Assembly (NCBI RefSeq): GCF_007293315.1 | Contig: NZ_VLXZ01000010.1 | Coordinates: forward strand, 62,001 to 126,000 | Reading direction: 5' to 3' | DNA length: 64,000 nt | Source of the DNA: Alkalicoccobacillus porphyridii | Lineage (GTDB): Bacteria; Bacillota; Bacilli; Bacillales; Bacillaceae_D | Shown here: positions 1-8,122 of the stretch, piece by piece | Layout of the letters: the number at the start of each line of letters is the position of its first letter | Position numbering within the stretch: the stretch's first letter is position 1 | Notes under the pieces: generated by a model | The model's database searches: none | What the model was told of the DNA's origin: nothing | Seen by the model: only the letters and a program-made list of their open reading frames with translations | Position numbers and translations under genes: made by a program

Positions 1-1
1 G

Positions 2-1447
2 ACACAAAGAACATCTATAGATAATCAGATCGATCTATTTCGAAATTACGCTGCCCAAAACAATTGGGAGATCGTAGAGATTTATACTGACAAGCAATCA
101 GGAACAAAAGTAAACCGCCCTGGCTTAAAGAAACTAATTGAAGACGGTAAGGCTGGTTTATATGATGTAATCTTAGCTAAGGAACTTTCAAGATTAGCTC
201 GAAACGGTAGATTGTCTTACGAATTAAGAGATACCTGCTTAGTTAATAACATTCATATTGTCTGCCTTGATAACTCGATTAATACAATTACCGGGGACGT
301 ACAAAATTTTGGTCTTTTTGCTTGGCTGTATGAAAATGAGTCAGCAAATAGCAGCCGAAGAAATAAGGCGGCTAAACGTACAAAAGCTAACAGAGGTTTA
401 TTTGTAGGTTCCAATCCACCTTATGGATACTACTCTGACAAAGGCAAGCTGAAAATTCGTGAAGATAACACACCGGAAATGGTTAGACGAATTTTCAAAG
501 AATACCTGGATGGAAAAGGAATGGATTCCATAGCTAAAACCTTCACAGCTGAAAGAATCCCCACTCCTTCTCAAATTGCAAGAAAGTCTAATGCATCACC
601 TTTATGGCACGCATCCACAGTAAAGAACATTTTAAACAATCAACATTATTGTGGTGATCTTGTTCAAAACAAAACTGAAACTGTTTCCGTTACAACAACA
701 AAACGGAGAGTTCTTGGTGAAGACCAAGCTACAATTCAAGAGAACACTCACGAGCCTATCATCTCAATAGAGACTTTCCAGGCCGTCCAAAAGATGCTTC
801 AAACCAGAACGCGTACAAGTACTGCCCCCAAAAAGCATCTGTTTACGAATGTTTTGTTCTGTGAACATTGCCAAAAGGGAATGTGGTACAAAGCTAATCA
901 AAAAGGCTATAGGTGTGGCGGCAATATTAAACACGGAGAGACTTTCTGCGAAAATCGAGTAGTTATCCGAGAAAAAGAACTAAAACACATAATCATCGAA
1001 GATTTACAAGAGCTATTCAAATCTATTCAAGATGATGAGTTCCTAGAAAGCCTACAAAAAAGACTCGATCAGAAGAAAATTTTGATTAAAAATGAGCTCA
1101 CAAAAATTGAGAACAAAGCAAATAAATTACGTTCTAGAAAGAAAGATTACCTTGATATGTATGCTGACGAATTAATATCTCGGGAAGAGCTAGTTGAGTA
1201 TCGTAAGCAGATAGATCAGGAAGTATCCAATTTAGAATTAGCTAAGATCGAGACTCAAGAAAAGCTGGAAGAGTGCGAAAGTGAGAACTATGCAATTGAT
1301 TTAGGTAAGAAGCTTAAAGATGTTTCAATACTAAACGATTTAACTCCTCAAGTCTTGCACTCGCTGGTGAATAAAGTAACCTGTAACATTGATGGTAATC
1401 TACGTATTCATTACAACTTCGTAAATCCTTTCGAAGAACAAGAATAG
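2..1447 (+). CDS. Large serine recombinase (site-specific integrase), 5' end outside window
   Basis: The reading frame is open from base 2 to a stop at 1447 (481 residues visible), so the gene enters from the left and the TTG at 212 is only internal. The visible part begins just after where the catalytic serine should be. It holds the rest of the resolvase fold (SGTKVNRPGLKKL, LAKELSRLARNGR), then a Recombinase domain (roughly residues 125-240), a zinc ribbon (FCEHC about residue 285, later Cys at GYRCGG and TFCEN), and a long Lys/Glu-rich coiled coil before the C-terminus. This is the layout of large serine integrases of phages, ICEs and transposons, which recombine attP with attB. Its stop lies 16 bases from the stop of the convergent rlmCD, which suggests an element integrated there. 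The cargo would lie left of the window. The family is clear; whether the protein is active cannot be judged. Confidence 0.93.
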   Translation, partial: TQRTSIDNQIDLFRNYAAQNNWEIVEIYTDKQSGTKVNRPGLKKLIEDGKAGLYDVILAKELSRLARNGRLSYELRDTCLVNNIHIVCLDNSINTITGDVQNFGLFAWLYENESANSSRRNKAAKRTKANRGLFVGSNPPYGYYSDKGKLKIREDNTPEMVRRIFKEYLDGKGMDSIAKTFTAERIPTPSQIARKSNASPLWHASTVKNILNNQHYCGDLVQNKTETVSVTTTKRRVLGEDQATIQENTHEPIISIETFQAVQKMLQTRTRTSTAPKKHLFTNVLFCEHCQKGMWYKANQKGYRCGGNIKHGETFCENRVVIREKELKHIIIEDLQELFKSIQDDEFLESLQKRLDQKKILIKNELTKIENKANKLRSRKKDYLDMYADELISREELVEYRKQIDQEVSNLELAKIETQEKLEECESENYAIDLGKKLKDVSILNDLTPQVLHSLVNKVTCNIDGNLRIHYNFVNPFEEQE

Positions 1448-1480
1448 GCAACAACCACAAGGGTTAGTTGCCTTCTTTTA
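1447..1480 (+). terminator. Hairpin terminator after the recombinase gene
   Basis: GGCAAC and GTTGCC arms (1447-1452 and 1467-1472) enclose a short AACC/GGTT extension, and TTCTTTT follows on the + strand. It overlaps the end of the convergent rlmCD coding region. Confidence 0.6.
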
Positions 1481-2846
1481 AAATGAGTTGCGAGATACAT
1501 TCGACGTGTGTACTCTGCGGAAACATATCGACGGGCTGCACTTGCTTCGTTTTGTATCCACCCTCTTCAAGCACTTTCAAGTCTCTTGCTAAGGTAGCGG
1601 GGTTACAGCTGACATACACGATGCGTTTTGGTTTCATTTCGAGCATGGTATTTAAGAGCTTTTCGTCACAGCCTTTTCTTGGTGGGTCGACGACAAAGAC
1701 GTCGGGCCGAATGCCTTGGGCTGCCCACCATGGGATGACGTTTTCGGCTTCGCCTACTGCGAAGTCAGTGTTGGTGAGGCCGTTGAGCTCCGCATTTCGT
1801 TTTGCGTCACTGATGGCTTCGGGTACAATCTCAACGCCATACACATGTTTGGCTTGCTGAGCAAGGAACAGTGAAATGGTTCCAATGCCACAGTAGGCGT
1901 CAATGACCGTTTCTGAGCCGGTTAGATTAGCGTATTCCAATGTTTTATCGTACAGAACCTTGGTTTGTTCTGGGTTCACCTGATAAAAAGACCTGGCTGA
2001 GATCGCAAATTTGATCGCTCCAATTGAATCGTAAATATACTCTTCACCCCATAGCACCTTGGTTTTGTCGCCAAATATAACGTTGGTGCGTTTTGGGTTG
2101 ATATTTTGCACGATGGATTTCACCGCTGGAAAGGCTTTGCGAATATCCTCGATGAGATTCTTTTTGTTCGGTAGAGCTTCATCACGTGTGACAAACACAA
2201 CCATGAGCTCTCCACTTTGACGGCCATAACGAACCACCACATGACGCAAAGTACCGCGGTGTTTTTCTTCATCGTAGCCGCGAATGCCATAATGATTGGC
2301 AAGGTCTTTAACCTTTTGTACGATTTCGTCATTGTGCTCGTTTTGAATAATACACTCCTGCATATCTACAATGCGGTGACTGCGCTCTTGATAAAATCCA
2401 GCAATCACTTTTCCGTCCCGCTCTCCCACTGGCACCTGCGATTTATTTCGGTAACGCCACGGATGGTCCATGCCAAGTGTTGGATGAACAGGTACATCCG
2501 TAATGCCTCCAAGTCTTTCAAGTGCATCACTCACCTGCTTTTGCTTATAGCGCAGCTGTCCTTCGTAGGTCATGTGCTGTAGCTGACAGCCACCACAGGT
2601 ATTATAAATCGGACAGGGTGCTTCGGTGCGGTCCGAGCTTGGCTCGTGAATGTGTATTAATCGCGCAAAGCCGTAGCCCTTACTTGTTTTGGTGACCTTC
2701 ACTTCACAGGTCTCACCGGGCAGGGCTTTAGGGATAAATAATGTGTAGCCTTCGTGCTTGGCAACGCCAGCTCCTTGATGGCTGAGGTCGGTGATGGTGA
2801 CATGTATGATTTCATTTTTTTGAACGGGTGGGGTTGTCTTACTCAT
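1464..2846 (-). CDS. rlmCD: 23S rRNA (uracil-5-)-methyltransferase RlmCD
   Basis: 460 residues, the usual length for this family. An N-terminal TRAM domain (about 10-65) is followed by a 4Fe-4S cysteine cluster (C78, C84, C87 in [14 protein letters not shown] plus a later Cys near 165). The C-terminal class I SAM methyltransferase fold shows [14 protein letters not shown] for [12 protein letters not shown], and the nucleophile in [13 protein letters not shown]. The B. subtilis orthologue (RlmCD/YefA) makes both m5U747 and m5U1939 in 23S rRNA, so the same dual role is inferred. It stands alone on the minus strand between an integrase and small membrane genes, and its 3' end is a possible integration target. 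Confidence 0.95.
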   Translation of the reverse strand: MSKTTPPVQKNEIIHVTITDLSHQGAGVAKHEGYTLFIPKALPGETCEVKVTKTSKGYGFARLIHIHEPSSDRTEAPCPIYNTCGGCQLQHMTYEGQLRYKQKQVSDALERLGGITDVPVHPTLGMDHPWRYRNKSQVPVGERDGKVIAGFYQERSHRIVDMQECIIQNEHNDEIVQKVKDLANHYGIRGYDEEKHRGTLRHVVVRYGRQSGELMVVFVTRDEALPNKKNLIEDIRKAFPAVKSIVQNINPKRTNVIFGDKTKVLWGEEYIYDSIGAIKFAISARSFYQVNPEQTKVLYDKTLEYANLTGSETVIDAYCGIGTISLFLAQQAKHVYGVEIVPEAISDAKRNAELNGLTNTDFAVGEAENVIPWWAAQGIRPDVFVVDPPRKGCDEKLLNTMLEMKPKRIVYVSCNPATLARDLKVLEEGGYKTKQVQPVDMFPQSTHVECISQLILKEGN

Positions 2847-3006
2847 TTATGTTTAATTCCTTTGCTTCTAATTTTGTTTGCAGTGTTCATTTTATCATGA
2901 ATGACGGGCGTTTGATACATGGAGCGTGTTGTTCATGGAAGTGTTGAATTGGATTTTTGTGGGTAGTAAAGTAAGAGTAATTGACTCGGAAGAAGGGGGT
3001 GAGGCT

Positions 3007-3201
3007 GTGAAGGATGCTACTACAAAAAAGATTTTGTTGTATGGTCTACTGTTTGCGCCGTTGTTTACTGGAAGTTTGGTTCTTTCATCCTTTATATTTG
3101 GAAATGGATATAGTCTTTTGGCAATCAGTATTTTAGCAGTTATCTCTTTTGGGGTCTTTGTGACCGTTCAACTTGCTTATCGTAAGCTTAATCAATCTTA
3201 G
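3007..3201 (+). CDS. Small two-helix membrane protein, unknown
   Basis: The frame is open from a GTG at 2926, but the best ribosome site (AGGGGGTGAG, 2995-3004) lies just before the GTG at 3007, giving 64 residues that start VKDATTKK. Two hydrophobic helices follow (ILLYGLLFAPLFTGSLVLSS and LLAISILAVISFGVFVTVQL) with a short basic tail. If translation began at 2926 or at the ATG at 2935, a 24-27 residue extension would be added. No family is recognised. It is not obviously in an operon. Confidence 0.55.
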   Translation: MKDATTKKILLYGLLFAPLFTGSLVLSSFIFGNGYSLLAISILAVISFGVFVTVQLAYRKLNQS

Positions 3202-3248
3202 GAATTCAATGGTGTAGGTGCGTATGTTTTGGAAGTGATTAACAGGGT

Positions 3249-3496
3249 ATGCAATCTCTAATAATTATCCAGCTCGCCGTGGGCTATTTTGGAGGTGTAT
3301 ATTTATCTTTAGTCATAACAAATGGTTGGAAAGCTTAGTTCCAGCTATCATTTTTGGTGGTGTGTATTTTATCATGTCCTTTATCTATGATGACTCCGTT
3401 AAGTGGGTAAATGCATTGCTTGTTTTTCTTGCTTCATACTTCACTTTGACAATTTTAAACCCTATATTATTTAAAAAAATTTCGAACACAAACTAA
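3249..3496 (+). pseudogene. Possible decayed small membrane gene
   Basis: Two short frames abut. ATG at 3249 runs to TAG at 3338 (30 codons, hydrophobic, ends ITNGWKA). A second frame, open to TAA at 3496, carries two helices (PAIIFGGVYFIMSF and ALLVFLASYFTLTIL) but has only a TTG at 3326 with no ribosome site. GGAGGTG at about 3291-3297 does not precede a start in the second frame. A frameshifted membrane gene is one reading; chance hydrophobic frames in AT-rich DNA are the other. Confidence 0.3.
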
Positions 3497-3510
3497 ACAA
3501 ATGTAAAAGG

Positions 3511-4242
3511 GTGGTGAACAGCCTGAACATCTTAAGAGATGAACTTTTTAAGCTTTCTGCGGGTCGATTATTAGATATTGGAACTGGAGCTGGAAAGTTC
3601 ATACCTACGTTAAAGCATATTTTTAAGGATTATCAAGAAATCGTTGGCATAGATTCGGACGAAGACTCGTTAGAACAAGCTCAAAAACAGTTCTCAAGTC
3701 AAAACATACAGTTTTTAAAAATGAATGCTGAGAGATTAGCTTTTGATGATGATTCCTTTGATTCTGTCTGCATATCTAATTCATTACATCATTTAATGCG
3801 GCCCGAAGCTGCTTTAAACGAAATGAAAAGAGTATTAAAACCAGGTGGACTCTTTTTAATAAATGAGATGTTTTCTGATCAGCAAACAGAAGAGCAAGTG
3901 ACTCATATGTTATATCATCATTTGGAGGCTGACATAGATGCGGAATTAGGGACCCCTCATAAACACACGTATAAAAAACAAGAAATTCTAGATATGGTTC
4001 ATGGCTTAGAGATCAACATAAAAAAACAATTTGAATATATAGAACCTAAAACTGATTTTAAAAATCAAAGCGAGCTTGATCGCGTAGCGTCTGCATGTGA
4101 TTCTCATATAGAAAGAGCTAAAAATCTAAAAAATTTTAATGTGTTTAAAAAGCGAGGAGAAGAAATCAAGCAAAGGCTTTATCAGGTGGGGATACTACGG
4201 GCTACACAATTGGTTGTAGTGGGATTGAAACCAGTTATTTAG
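3511..4242 (+). CDS. Class I SAM-dependent methyltransferase
   Basis: 243 residues. Motif I is LLDIGTGAGKF, followed by VGIDSDEDSLEQA (acidic residue for SAM ribose), FDSVCISNSLHHL, and MKRVLKPGGLFLINEMF. This is the Methyltransf_11/25 layout of small-molecule methyltransferases; the substrate is unknown. The start is uncertain: AAAGGGTGGTGA (3505-3516) looks like the ribosome site itself, yet the GTGs at 3511 and 3514 lie inside it. The next possible initiator is a CTG at 3523, six bases downstream, so a rare CTG start is possible. It is convergent with the lipoprotein gene, overlapping by 4 bases. Confidence 0.88.
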   Translation: MVNSLNILRDELFKLSAGRLLDIGTGAGKFIPTLKHIFKDYQEIVGIDSDEDSLEQAQKQFSSQNIQFLKMNAERLAFDDDSFDSVCISNSLHHLMRPEAALNEMKRVLKPGGLFLINEMFSDQQTEEQVTHMLYHHLEADIDAELGTPHKHTYKKQEILDMVHGLEINIKKQFEYIEPKTDFKNQSELDRVASACDSHIERAKNLKNFNVFKKRGEEIKQRLYQVGILRATQLVVVGLKPVI

Positions 4243-4526
4243 TGAACCTCGATGTCTTCAACGCTATCAATTTGTTGCGGGTCCGAGTCATTGATACCAT
4301 CTTCTGAATCATAGGTAACCGTTACACGATCATGGATTTGTAAATTCTCTTCATCGAGTCCTACAAAGATAATCCTTTCCTCTTCGCTCTCTACTAATAT
4401 TCTTGTGCTCTGCTCTTCTTCAGTAAGCTCCGTAATGGTGCCAGTTATAGAGGTCAAGGATTGTTCATTTGAGGCACAGCCAATTAGAATTATAGCAAAT
4501 GGGATAAATGATAGCAGTTTCTTCAT
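4239..4526 (-). CDS. Small lipoprotein, unknown function
   Basis: 95 residues. The signal peptide MKKLLSFIPFAIILIGC ends in a lipobox (LIGC), so the mature protein should be anchored to the outer face of the membrane. The mature part is short and strongly acidic (TELTEEEQSTRILVESEEE), and resembles small OB-like DUF3221-type lipoproteins. That match is tentative. It is coupled to the upstream YjbR-family gene by an ATGA overlap. Its last bases overlap the end of the convergent methyltransferase gene. Confidence 0.7.
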   Translation of the reverse strand: MKKLLSFIPFAIILIGCASNEQSLTSITGTITELTEEEQSTRILVESEEERIIFVGLDEENLQIHDRVTVTYDSEDGINDSDPQQIDSVEDIEVH

Positions 4527-4876
4527 ATTTGTTTCAACTCCATCTGAACTTTTTTAGGCAGCTTTTTCAAAACTAACTCATAGGAATGTTGAATGAGTGC
4601 CTCTACAGTCTCTTCTTCCACATCTGAATCATAATAAACCGAGTTCCAATGTGTTTTGTTCATGTGATAGCCAGGGGTGATTCCTTCATATTGTTCACGT
4701 AGCTCTTCTGCGCGATATGGATCACATTTGAGAATAATCATAGATCCCGATTTTTCGCCTATGATCGCAAACAGTTTACCTCCGATATAATACCAGTGGG
4801 ATTGCCAATCAACTTTGTGGTCGTGCGTTGCTCCAGGTAGAGAAAGGCACAGCTTATGTAAAGATTCATTATTCAT
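4523..4876 (-). CDS. MmcQ/YjbR family protein
   Basis: 117 residues, the usual length. The hallmarks are LCLSLPGATHDHKVDW, the KLFAIIGE strand, SMIILKCDP and the TPGYHMNKTHWNSV motif of the YjbR/CyaY-like fold. Members bind DNA or are of unknown role; no substrate is known. It is first in a two-gene operon with the lipoprotein (stop and start overlap as ATGA). The family is secure, the function is not. Confidence 0.88.
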   Translation of the reverse strand: MNNESLHKLCLSLPGATHDHKVDWQSHWYYIGGKLFAIIGEKSGSMIILKCDPYRAEELREQYEGITPGYHMNKTHWNSVYYDSDVEEETVEALIQHSYELVLKKLPKKVQMELKQI

Positions 4877-4965
4877 ATGAGTCCCTCTTTTTGTTGTGGT
4901 ATTTTCACATTGACGAATGTGCTGAAGCCTTTTAAAATCAAGAAAAAATGAGTCGGGAGATAATC

Positions 4966-5151
4966 ATGCTAAACCTACTTGTAAAAGCTACGGCCTTTAT
5001 CGTGACAGCTTATTTGTTGTTTAAAATGACTCAGTTTTTCTATAATCAGTTCTTGGGTGTGTCGTTTTTGGTGAGTGTGTCATTTCTATTCATTATACCA
5101 ATCATTATTTTTATTTCAGCTTTTGCGGCGTCTAGAGTTCATATTAATTAG
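4966..5151 (+). CDS. Small two-helix membrane protein, unknown
   Basis: 61 residues from the ATG at 4966, chosen because GGGAG (4954-4958) lies 7 bases upstream. An in-frame ATG at 4948 lacks a good ribosome site. Two hydrophobic segments (LVKATAFIVTAYLLFKM and SFLVSVSFLFIIPIIIFISAF) cover most of the protein. No family is recognised, and no neighbour suggests a role. Confidence 0.5.
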   Translation: MLNLLVKATAFIVTAYLLFKMTQFFYNQFLGVSFLVSVSFLFIIPIIIFISAFAASRVHIN

Positions 5152-5221
5152 CGTGGACTTTGGTGATTGACTAAGAAGAAAGATAGAGTCCATGCTTGTG
5201 TAGAAATTACATTGTTTTGTC

Positions 5222-5586
5222 TCTTCGGCTGCCTCTCCCGAAAATGGGGGCACTTACCCAAGGGAAGGCAATGAGCTAACCCGACTACGTCGATTTAACT
5301 CATTGAACCTTTTTATCGAGGCCACTGAAAAAGTCATGTAAAAATGAGCTTACTTGCGCCGCTACAGGAGAACCCTACGCTTTCCGCGGGAACGGCCTCA
5401 GCCTTCTATGTGGAAAACCACCACTTCGATGTCTTCAGATTCGTTCTGTTCCGGAGGAGTCTACGGATTCTCCTTCCGTAAATGTTCTGACTAAACAATG
5501 GAAGAACGTTCGCAGTCTTATAAAAATCGTTTTTCTGTGACCTCCTTTTTATCCCGCAGGTGTCGGCCTCCATTTTCGTCCACTTG
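5222..5586. mobile_element. Composite MITE-like element, copy 1
   Basis: A non-coding block whose parts recur at 46504-46844. The inner core (about 5318-5545) has imperfect inverted ends, GAGGCCACTGAAAAAGTC at the left and the complement of GAGGTCACAGAAAAACG at the right. It contains the conserved words GGAGAA..CGCTTTCCGCGGGAACGG and GTTCTGTTCCGGAGGAGTCT. The outer left arm (5222-5317) starts TCTTCGGCTGCC, has CCGAAAATGGGGGCACTTACCC and ends near CATTGAACC. The outer right arm ends CCATTTTCGTCCACTTG. Outer arms share CGAAAATGG in inverted orientation. No transposase is present, so this is a non-autonomous element or remnant. Confidence 0.65.
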
Positions 5587-5608
5587 TTTAGTATCCAATT
5601 ATAAGGAC

Positions 5609-5812
5609 TTTACCAGAAGAATCTATGTGATACCAAGAACAAGTCCAATAACAGTAAGAAGAAATCAATACTTAGCAAGAGTAAGGTACCTATACCAAGA
5701 TAAAAAGCTACATAACAAAGACCGATTGTACTTTTATCAAGAGCGGGAGCATGTTACCAAGAACCTCAGATACTTTATCAAGAGAAACACGCTTTTACCA
5801 AGAACCACCCAT
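5609..5812 (+). repeat. Degenerate ACCAAGA-type tandem array (10 units)
   Basis: Ten diverged units centred on ACCAAGA (for example TACCAAGAAC, ATACCAAGAT, TTATCAAGAGCGGGAG) are spaced 20, 21 or 22 bases apart. Unit lengths of 20, 22, 20 recur as in the much cleaner array at 37623-38848. The spacer sequences have drifted but the spacing has held. The array lies directly after the MITE-like copy and before the 3' end of the flavodoxin gene. Confidence 0.75.
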
Positions 5813-5863
5813 CCAGCTCCACACCAATTAAAGGAGCGGACTCATTGTCTCCTCCCCTCGTAC

Positions 5864-6319
5864 CTAAGCCCTCACCTTCAACTTAGCTGCAAATTCCTCT
5901 GCAAATCGTTCGCATGCTTCGAAGTCTTCGTCTGTTTCTGGTATGAATTCGATTTTTAATCCTTGTGTGACTAGGTTTGTGCCACACTCTGTCAGCTTCC
6001 TTTCAAAAATATGAACGGCTTCACAGAATTCTGGATACACCGTATCTCCCGAGCCAAAAACGGCTGCGGGTTTTGCTGACAGATCTACATCTCCTAGTGC
6101 CTCATAAAAATCATCTGCTTCGTAAGGGAGATCCCCGTCTCCCCATGTATAGGAACCGAGCACAATGCCATCGTATTCAGCTAAATTCTCTGGATCGTAG
6201 TCCTCCATTTCTTCAAGATCAACCTCAAAGCCTTTATCTCTAAGCTTTCCTGTTATTAAATCCGCGATATCCTCTGTGTTTCCAGACATGCTCGCAAACA
6301 CCAATACAATCTTAGACAT
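5864..6319 (-). CDS. Flavodoxin
   Basis: 151 residues, the normal short-chain length. The FMN phosphate loop is FASMSGNTEDIAD near the N-terminus, and later loops VLGSYTWGDGDLP and VFGSGDTVYPEFC contact the flavin. The protein is highly acidic, as expected of a ferredoxin substitute. Flavodoxins carry single electrons to partners such as desaturases, nitric oxide synthase or P450s when iron is short. A Fur box inside the promoter (6366-6380) fits iron-starvation control. It is monocistronic, followed by the repeat array. Confidence 0.95.
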   Translation of the reverse strand: MSKIVLVFASMSGNTEDIADLITGKLRDKGFEVDLEEMEDYDPENLAEYDGIVLGSYTWGDGDLPYEADDFYEALGDVDLSAKPAAVFGSGDTVYPEFCEAVHIFERKLTECGTNLVTQGLKIEFIPETDEDFEACERFAEEFAAKLKVRA

Positions 6320-6352
6320 CGTCTCATCCTCTCCACTTTTTAACCTATCCTC

Positions 6353-6381
6353 ATTGTATTAATAATGAGAATCATTTTCAA
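6353..6381 (-). promoter_or_regulatory. Sigma-A promoter with embedded Fur box for flavodoxin
   Basis: On the minus strand TTGAAA (6381-6376) and TACAAT (6358-6353) are separated by exactly 17 bases. The Fur 7-1-7 box TGAGAATCATTTTCA (6366-6380, 13 of 15 matches to TGATAATNATTATCA) fills the spacer and overlaps the -35 hexamer. Iron-loaded Fur would block RNA polymerase. Confidence 0.8.
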
Positions 6382-6444
6382 TACCCTATTTCACGTTTGT
6401 TGATTTCCATATTGAGGTATTGGATAAAAAAGGAGTTGGTTGAA

Positions 6445-6981
6445 GTGTTTGCTTCTAAGGAGGAGCGGAAGTTGAATCGTCAAAGAAATTCTGAAACAAT
6501 TCATTGGTCTACGTTCATGACTTTTATCTTGATGATTATGATGAATAATTCTTTTTTAGTAGAGAGTCGGAGTGCCATAGCTTTACCTTTAGTCCTTATG
6601 CTCCTTCTCATTAGTTTCATTCCACTACTATCTGTGTGGCGAGCTAGAACTAGTCAAACTCTCAGAAGAAGACTTGCTACAAAACAACTAACTGAATTCA
6701 GTTTCATTGGTGCAGGAATTATTACCGTATCCTTCTTTCTAGGCATGTTTAATAGCGATATTAATCAAGATATTTATCGAACGATCGCAGCGGGTATCGC
6801 TGTACCTTATTGCATTATAGTTGGGTTATTTAGTCGGTATGTTTATAGGCGTATCCTCATCGCTCAAGGAATAGACGCCTCTGAGGATCAACGTAGCAAG
6901 AGTAAGCTAAAAAAAGAGTGGGGTTTTAGCATTGTCATATTACTAATTGGTGTTATAGCTTATCTATACTTCGTGGCTTAA
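6445..6981 (+). CDS. Tandem membrane protein 1 of 3, unknown family
   Basis: 178 residues from a GTG at 6445 preceded by AAAAAAGGAG (6425-6434). A longer frame from the TTG at 6397 has no ribosome site and lacks a counterpart in the next paralogue. There is a basic cytoplasmic start (SKEERKLNRQR), then about five helices, a basic loop between helices 2 and 3 (RRRLATKQLTEF), and IAQGIDASEDQRS before the last helix. The two genes downstream share this plan. Its start faces the flavodoxin promoter, so the two are divergent. No function is known to me. Confidence 0.75.
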   Translation: MFASKEERKLNRQRNSETIHWSTFMTFILMIMMNNSFLVESRSAIALPLVLMLLLISFIPLLSVWRARTSQTLRRRLATKQLTEFSFIGAGIITVSFFLGMFNSDINQDIYRTIAAGIAVPYCIIVGLFSRYVYRRILIAQGIDASEDQRSKSKLKKEWGFSIVILLIGVIAYLYFVA

Positions 6982-7000
6982 TAACTTACGGAAGGATGTT

Positions 7001-7555
7001 ATGATGGGTCTTTTACCTTCAAAGAAAGAACGTATGGAGAATCAGAAAAAATATAAGGAACGTAACCATTGGTCAGGATTCGTTATCATCTTCTCTGGGA
7101 TCTGGATGTACAGTTTGCAAATTATGAATACGGAGAATACATCCTCGTATGTTTACTTTGTCATTCCAGGTTTTATCCTTATCTTTATTCCGTTACTTTC
7201 TGCTTATCGTCATCGTGAAAGCCACGTGAAAAAAAGAAGACTTCTAGCAAAAGATCTGTCTGAAATTTATTTTATGTTTAGTGCGATCATTCTGGGTATC
7301 TTTTTATTTAGTTTATTTAATACGTCCATGGCTAATGTTGCAGTTAGAGGGATACTTGCTGGGATTACTTCAATTTTGTATCTGAGTGGAGGTCTTTATT
7401 TAAGAAACCTATACGCTCATTTAGTAGCCATTCAAAACATAGATCCTTCCGAAGATCGAATTCCCCATAATAAAAAAAGAACTTTATTGTTTGTTACACT
7501 TATCGTTGCAATCATTATAATCATTATTTTTTTTAATTGGATTATGGTGGGATGA
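7001..7555 (+). CDS. Tandem membrane protein 2 of 3, unknown family
   Basis: 184 residues, ATG at 7001 (a second ATG follows at once) with GGAAGGATG upstream. It is closest to the preceding gene: LPSKKERMENQKKYKERNHW matches its basic start, KKRRLLAKDLSEIYF its middle loop, and AIQNIDPSEDRIP its pre-helix-5 motif. About five membrane helices, the last one very isoleucine-rich. It lies 19 bases after gene 1 and 13 before gene 3, so all three are likely co-transcribed. Confidence 0.78.
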   Translation: MMGLLPSKKERMENQKKYKERNHWSGFVIIFSGIWMYSLQIMNTENTSSYVYFVIPGFILIFIPLLSAYRHRESHVKKRRLLAKDLSEIYFMFSAIILGIFLFSLFNTSMANVAVRGILAGITSILYLSGGLYLRNLYAHLVAIQNIDPSEDRIPHNKKRTLLFVTLIVAIIIIIIFFNWIMVG

Positions 7556-7568
7556 GGAGGTTAAAACA

Positions 7569-8087
7569 ATGAAAGAAGAAAAAGACGAATACGTTCCTTA
7601 TCACGGGGAGAGAAGTGGCTTAGAGGGGACACTTGGGGTTGGAACGGGTATGTTTATTCCTGTTGTTACGCAACCGTTTCATTATGCATCTACGATCATT
7701 TTTTTGATTATTAGTCTGCCTCTTGTTCTGTTTCCTATTATAGCCACGCTTCGCTGGAGGCAAATTGACCGGGAGGATAGCTGGAATCGAGTGGTAGCAA
7801 AACGGCTTCGAGATACTTCACTTGTTTATTTACTCGTAATCCTTGCGATGCCTGTTTTCATTATTTGGATCTTTGGTGGGCAGGTCAATCAACAATTGTA
7901 TCCAGCTGTCATTCTTTTATTTCTGATTTTAACGACTTATTTTCATGTTCTTTATCGTCGATTAGTTACGTTGCAGGGTGTGCCTTTGTCGAGAGATCAA
8001 AAGAAGTGGGAAAGCCAGCTCTTTCGGTTTGCCGGGCCCGTTGCTTTTGTGGCATTGCTTGCCGCTCTCGTATTTCAACTATTTTAA
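7569..8087 (+). CDS. Tandem membrane protein 3 of 3, unknown family
   Basis: 172 residues, ATG at 7569 with a strong GAGGAGG site (7553-7559). It is the most diverged of the three: the N-terminal region is acidic and glycine-rich (GLEGTLGVGTG) and the basic start is missing. It keeps NRVVAKRLRDTSLVYLL in the middle loop and TLQGVPLSRDQKK before the last helix. It ends at a bidirectional terminator shared with dagK. Unequal divergence suggests two duplications, with gene 3 split off first. Confidence 0.78.
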   Translation: MKEEKDEYVPYHGERSGLEGTLGVGTGMFIPVVTQPFHYASTIIFLIISLPLVLFPIIATLRWRQIDREDSWNRVVAKRLRDTSLVYLLVILAMPVFIIWIFGGQVNQQLYPAVILLFLILTTYFHVLYRRLVTLQGVPLSRDQKKWESQLFRFAGPVAFVALLAALVFQLF

Positions 8088-8090
8088 TCA

Positions 8091-8122
8091 AAAAAACCGG
8101 CCAGTTTACTGGTCGGTTTCTG
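8091..8122. terminator. Bidirectional terminator between membrane gene 3 and dagK
   Basis: AAAACCGGCCAG (8094-8105) pairs with CTGGTCGGTTT (8111-8121) around a short loop, flanked by A-run and T-run. The 3' arm overlaps the last codons of dagK. Confidence 0.75.

Noticed and set aside
212-1447. TTG at 212 as the true start of the recombinase
   Set aside because: The same frame is open back to base 2 and encodes conserved resolvase sequence, so the gene simply enters from the left.
5498-5959. 153-residue + strand frame across the MITE end, the array and the flavodoxin 3' end
   Set aside because: It joins unrelated sequences, has no ribosome site and is rich in repeat-derived residues.
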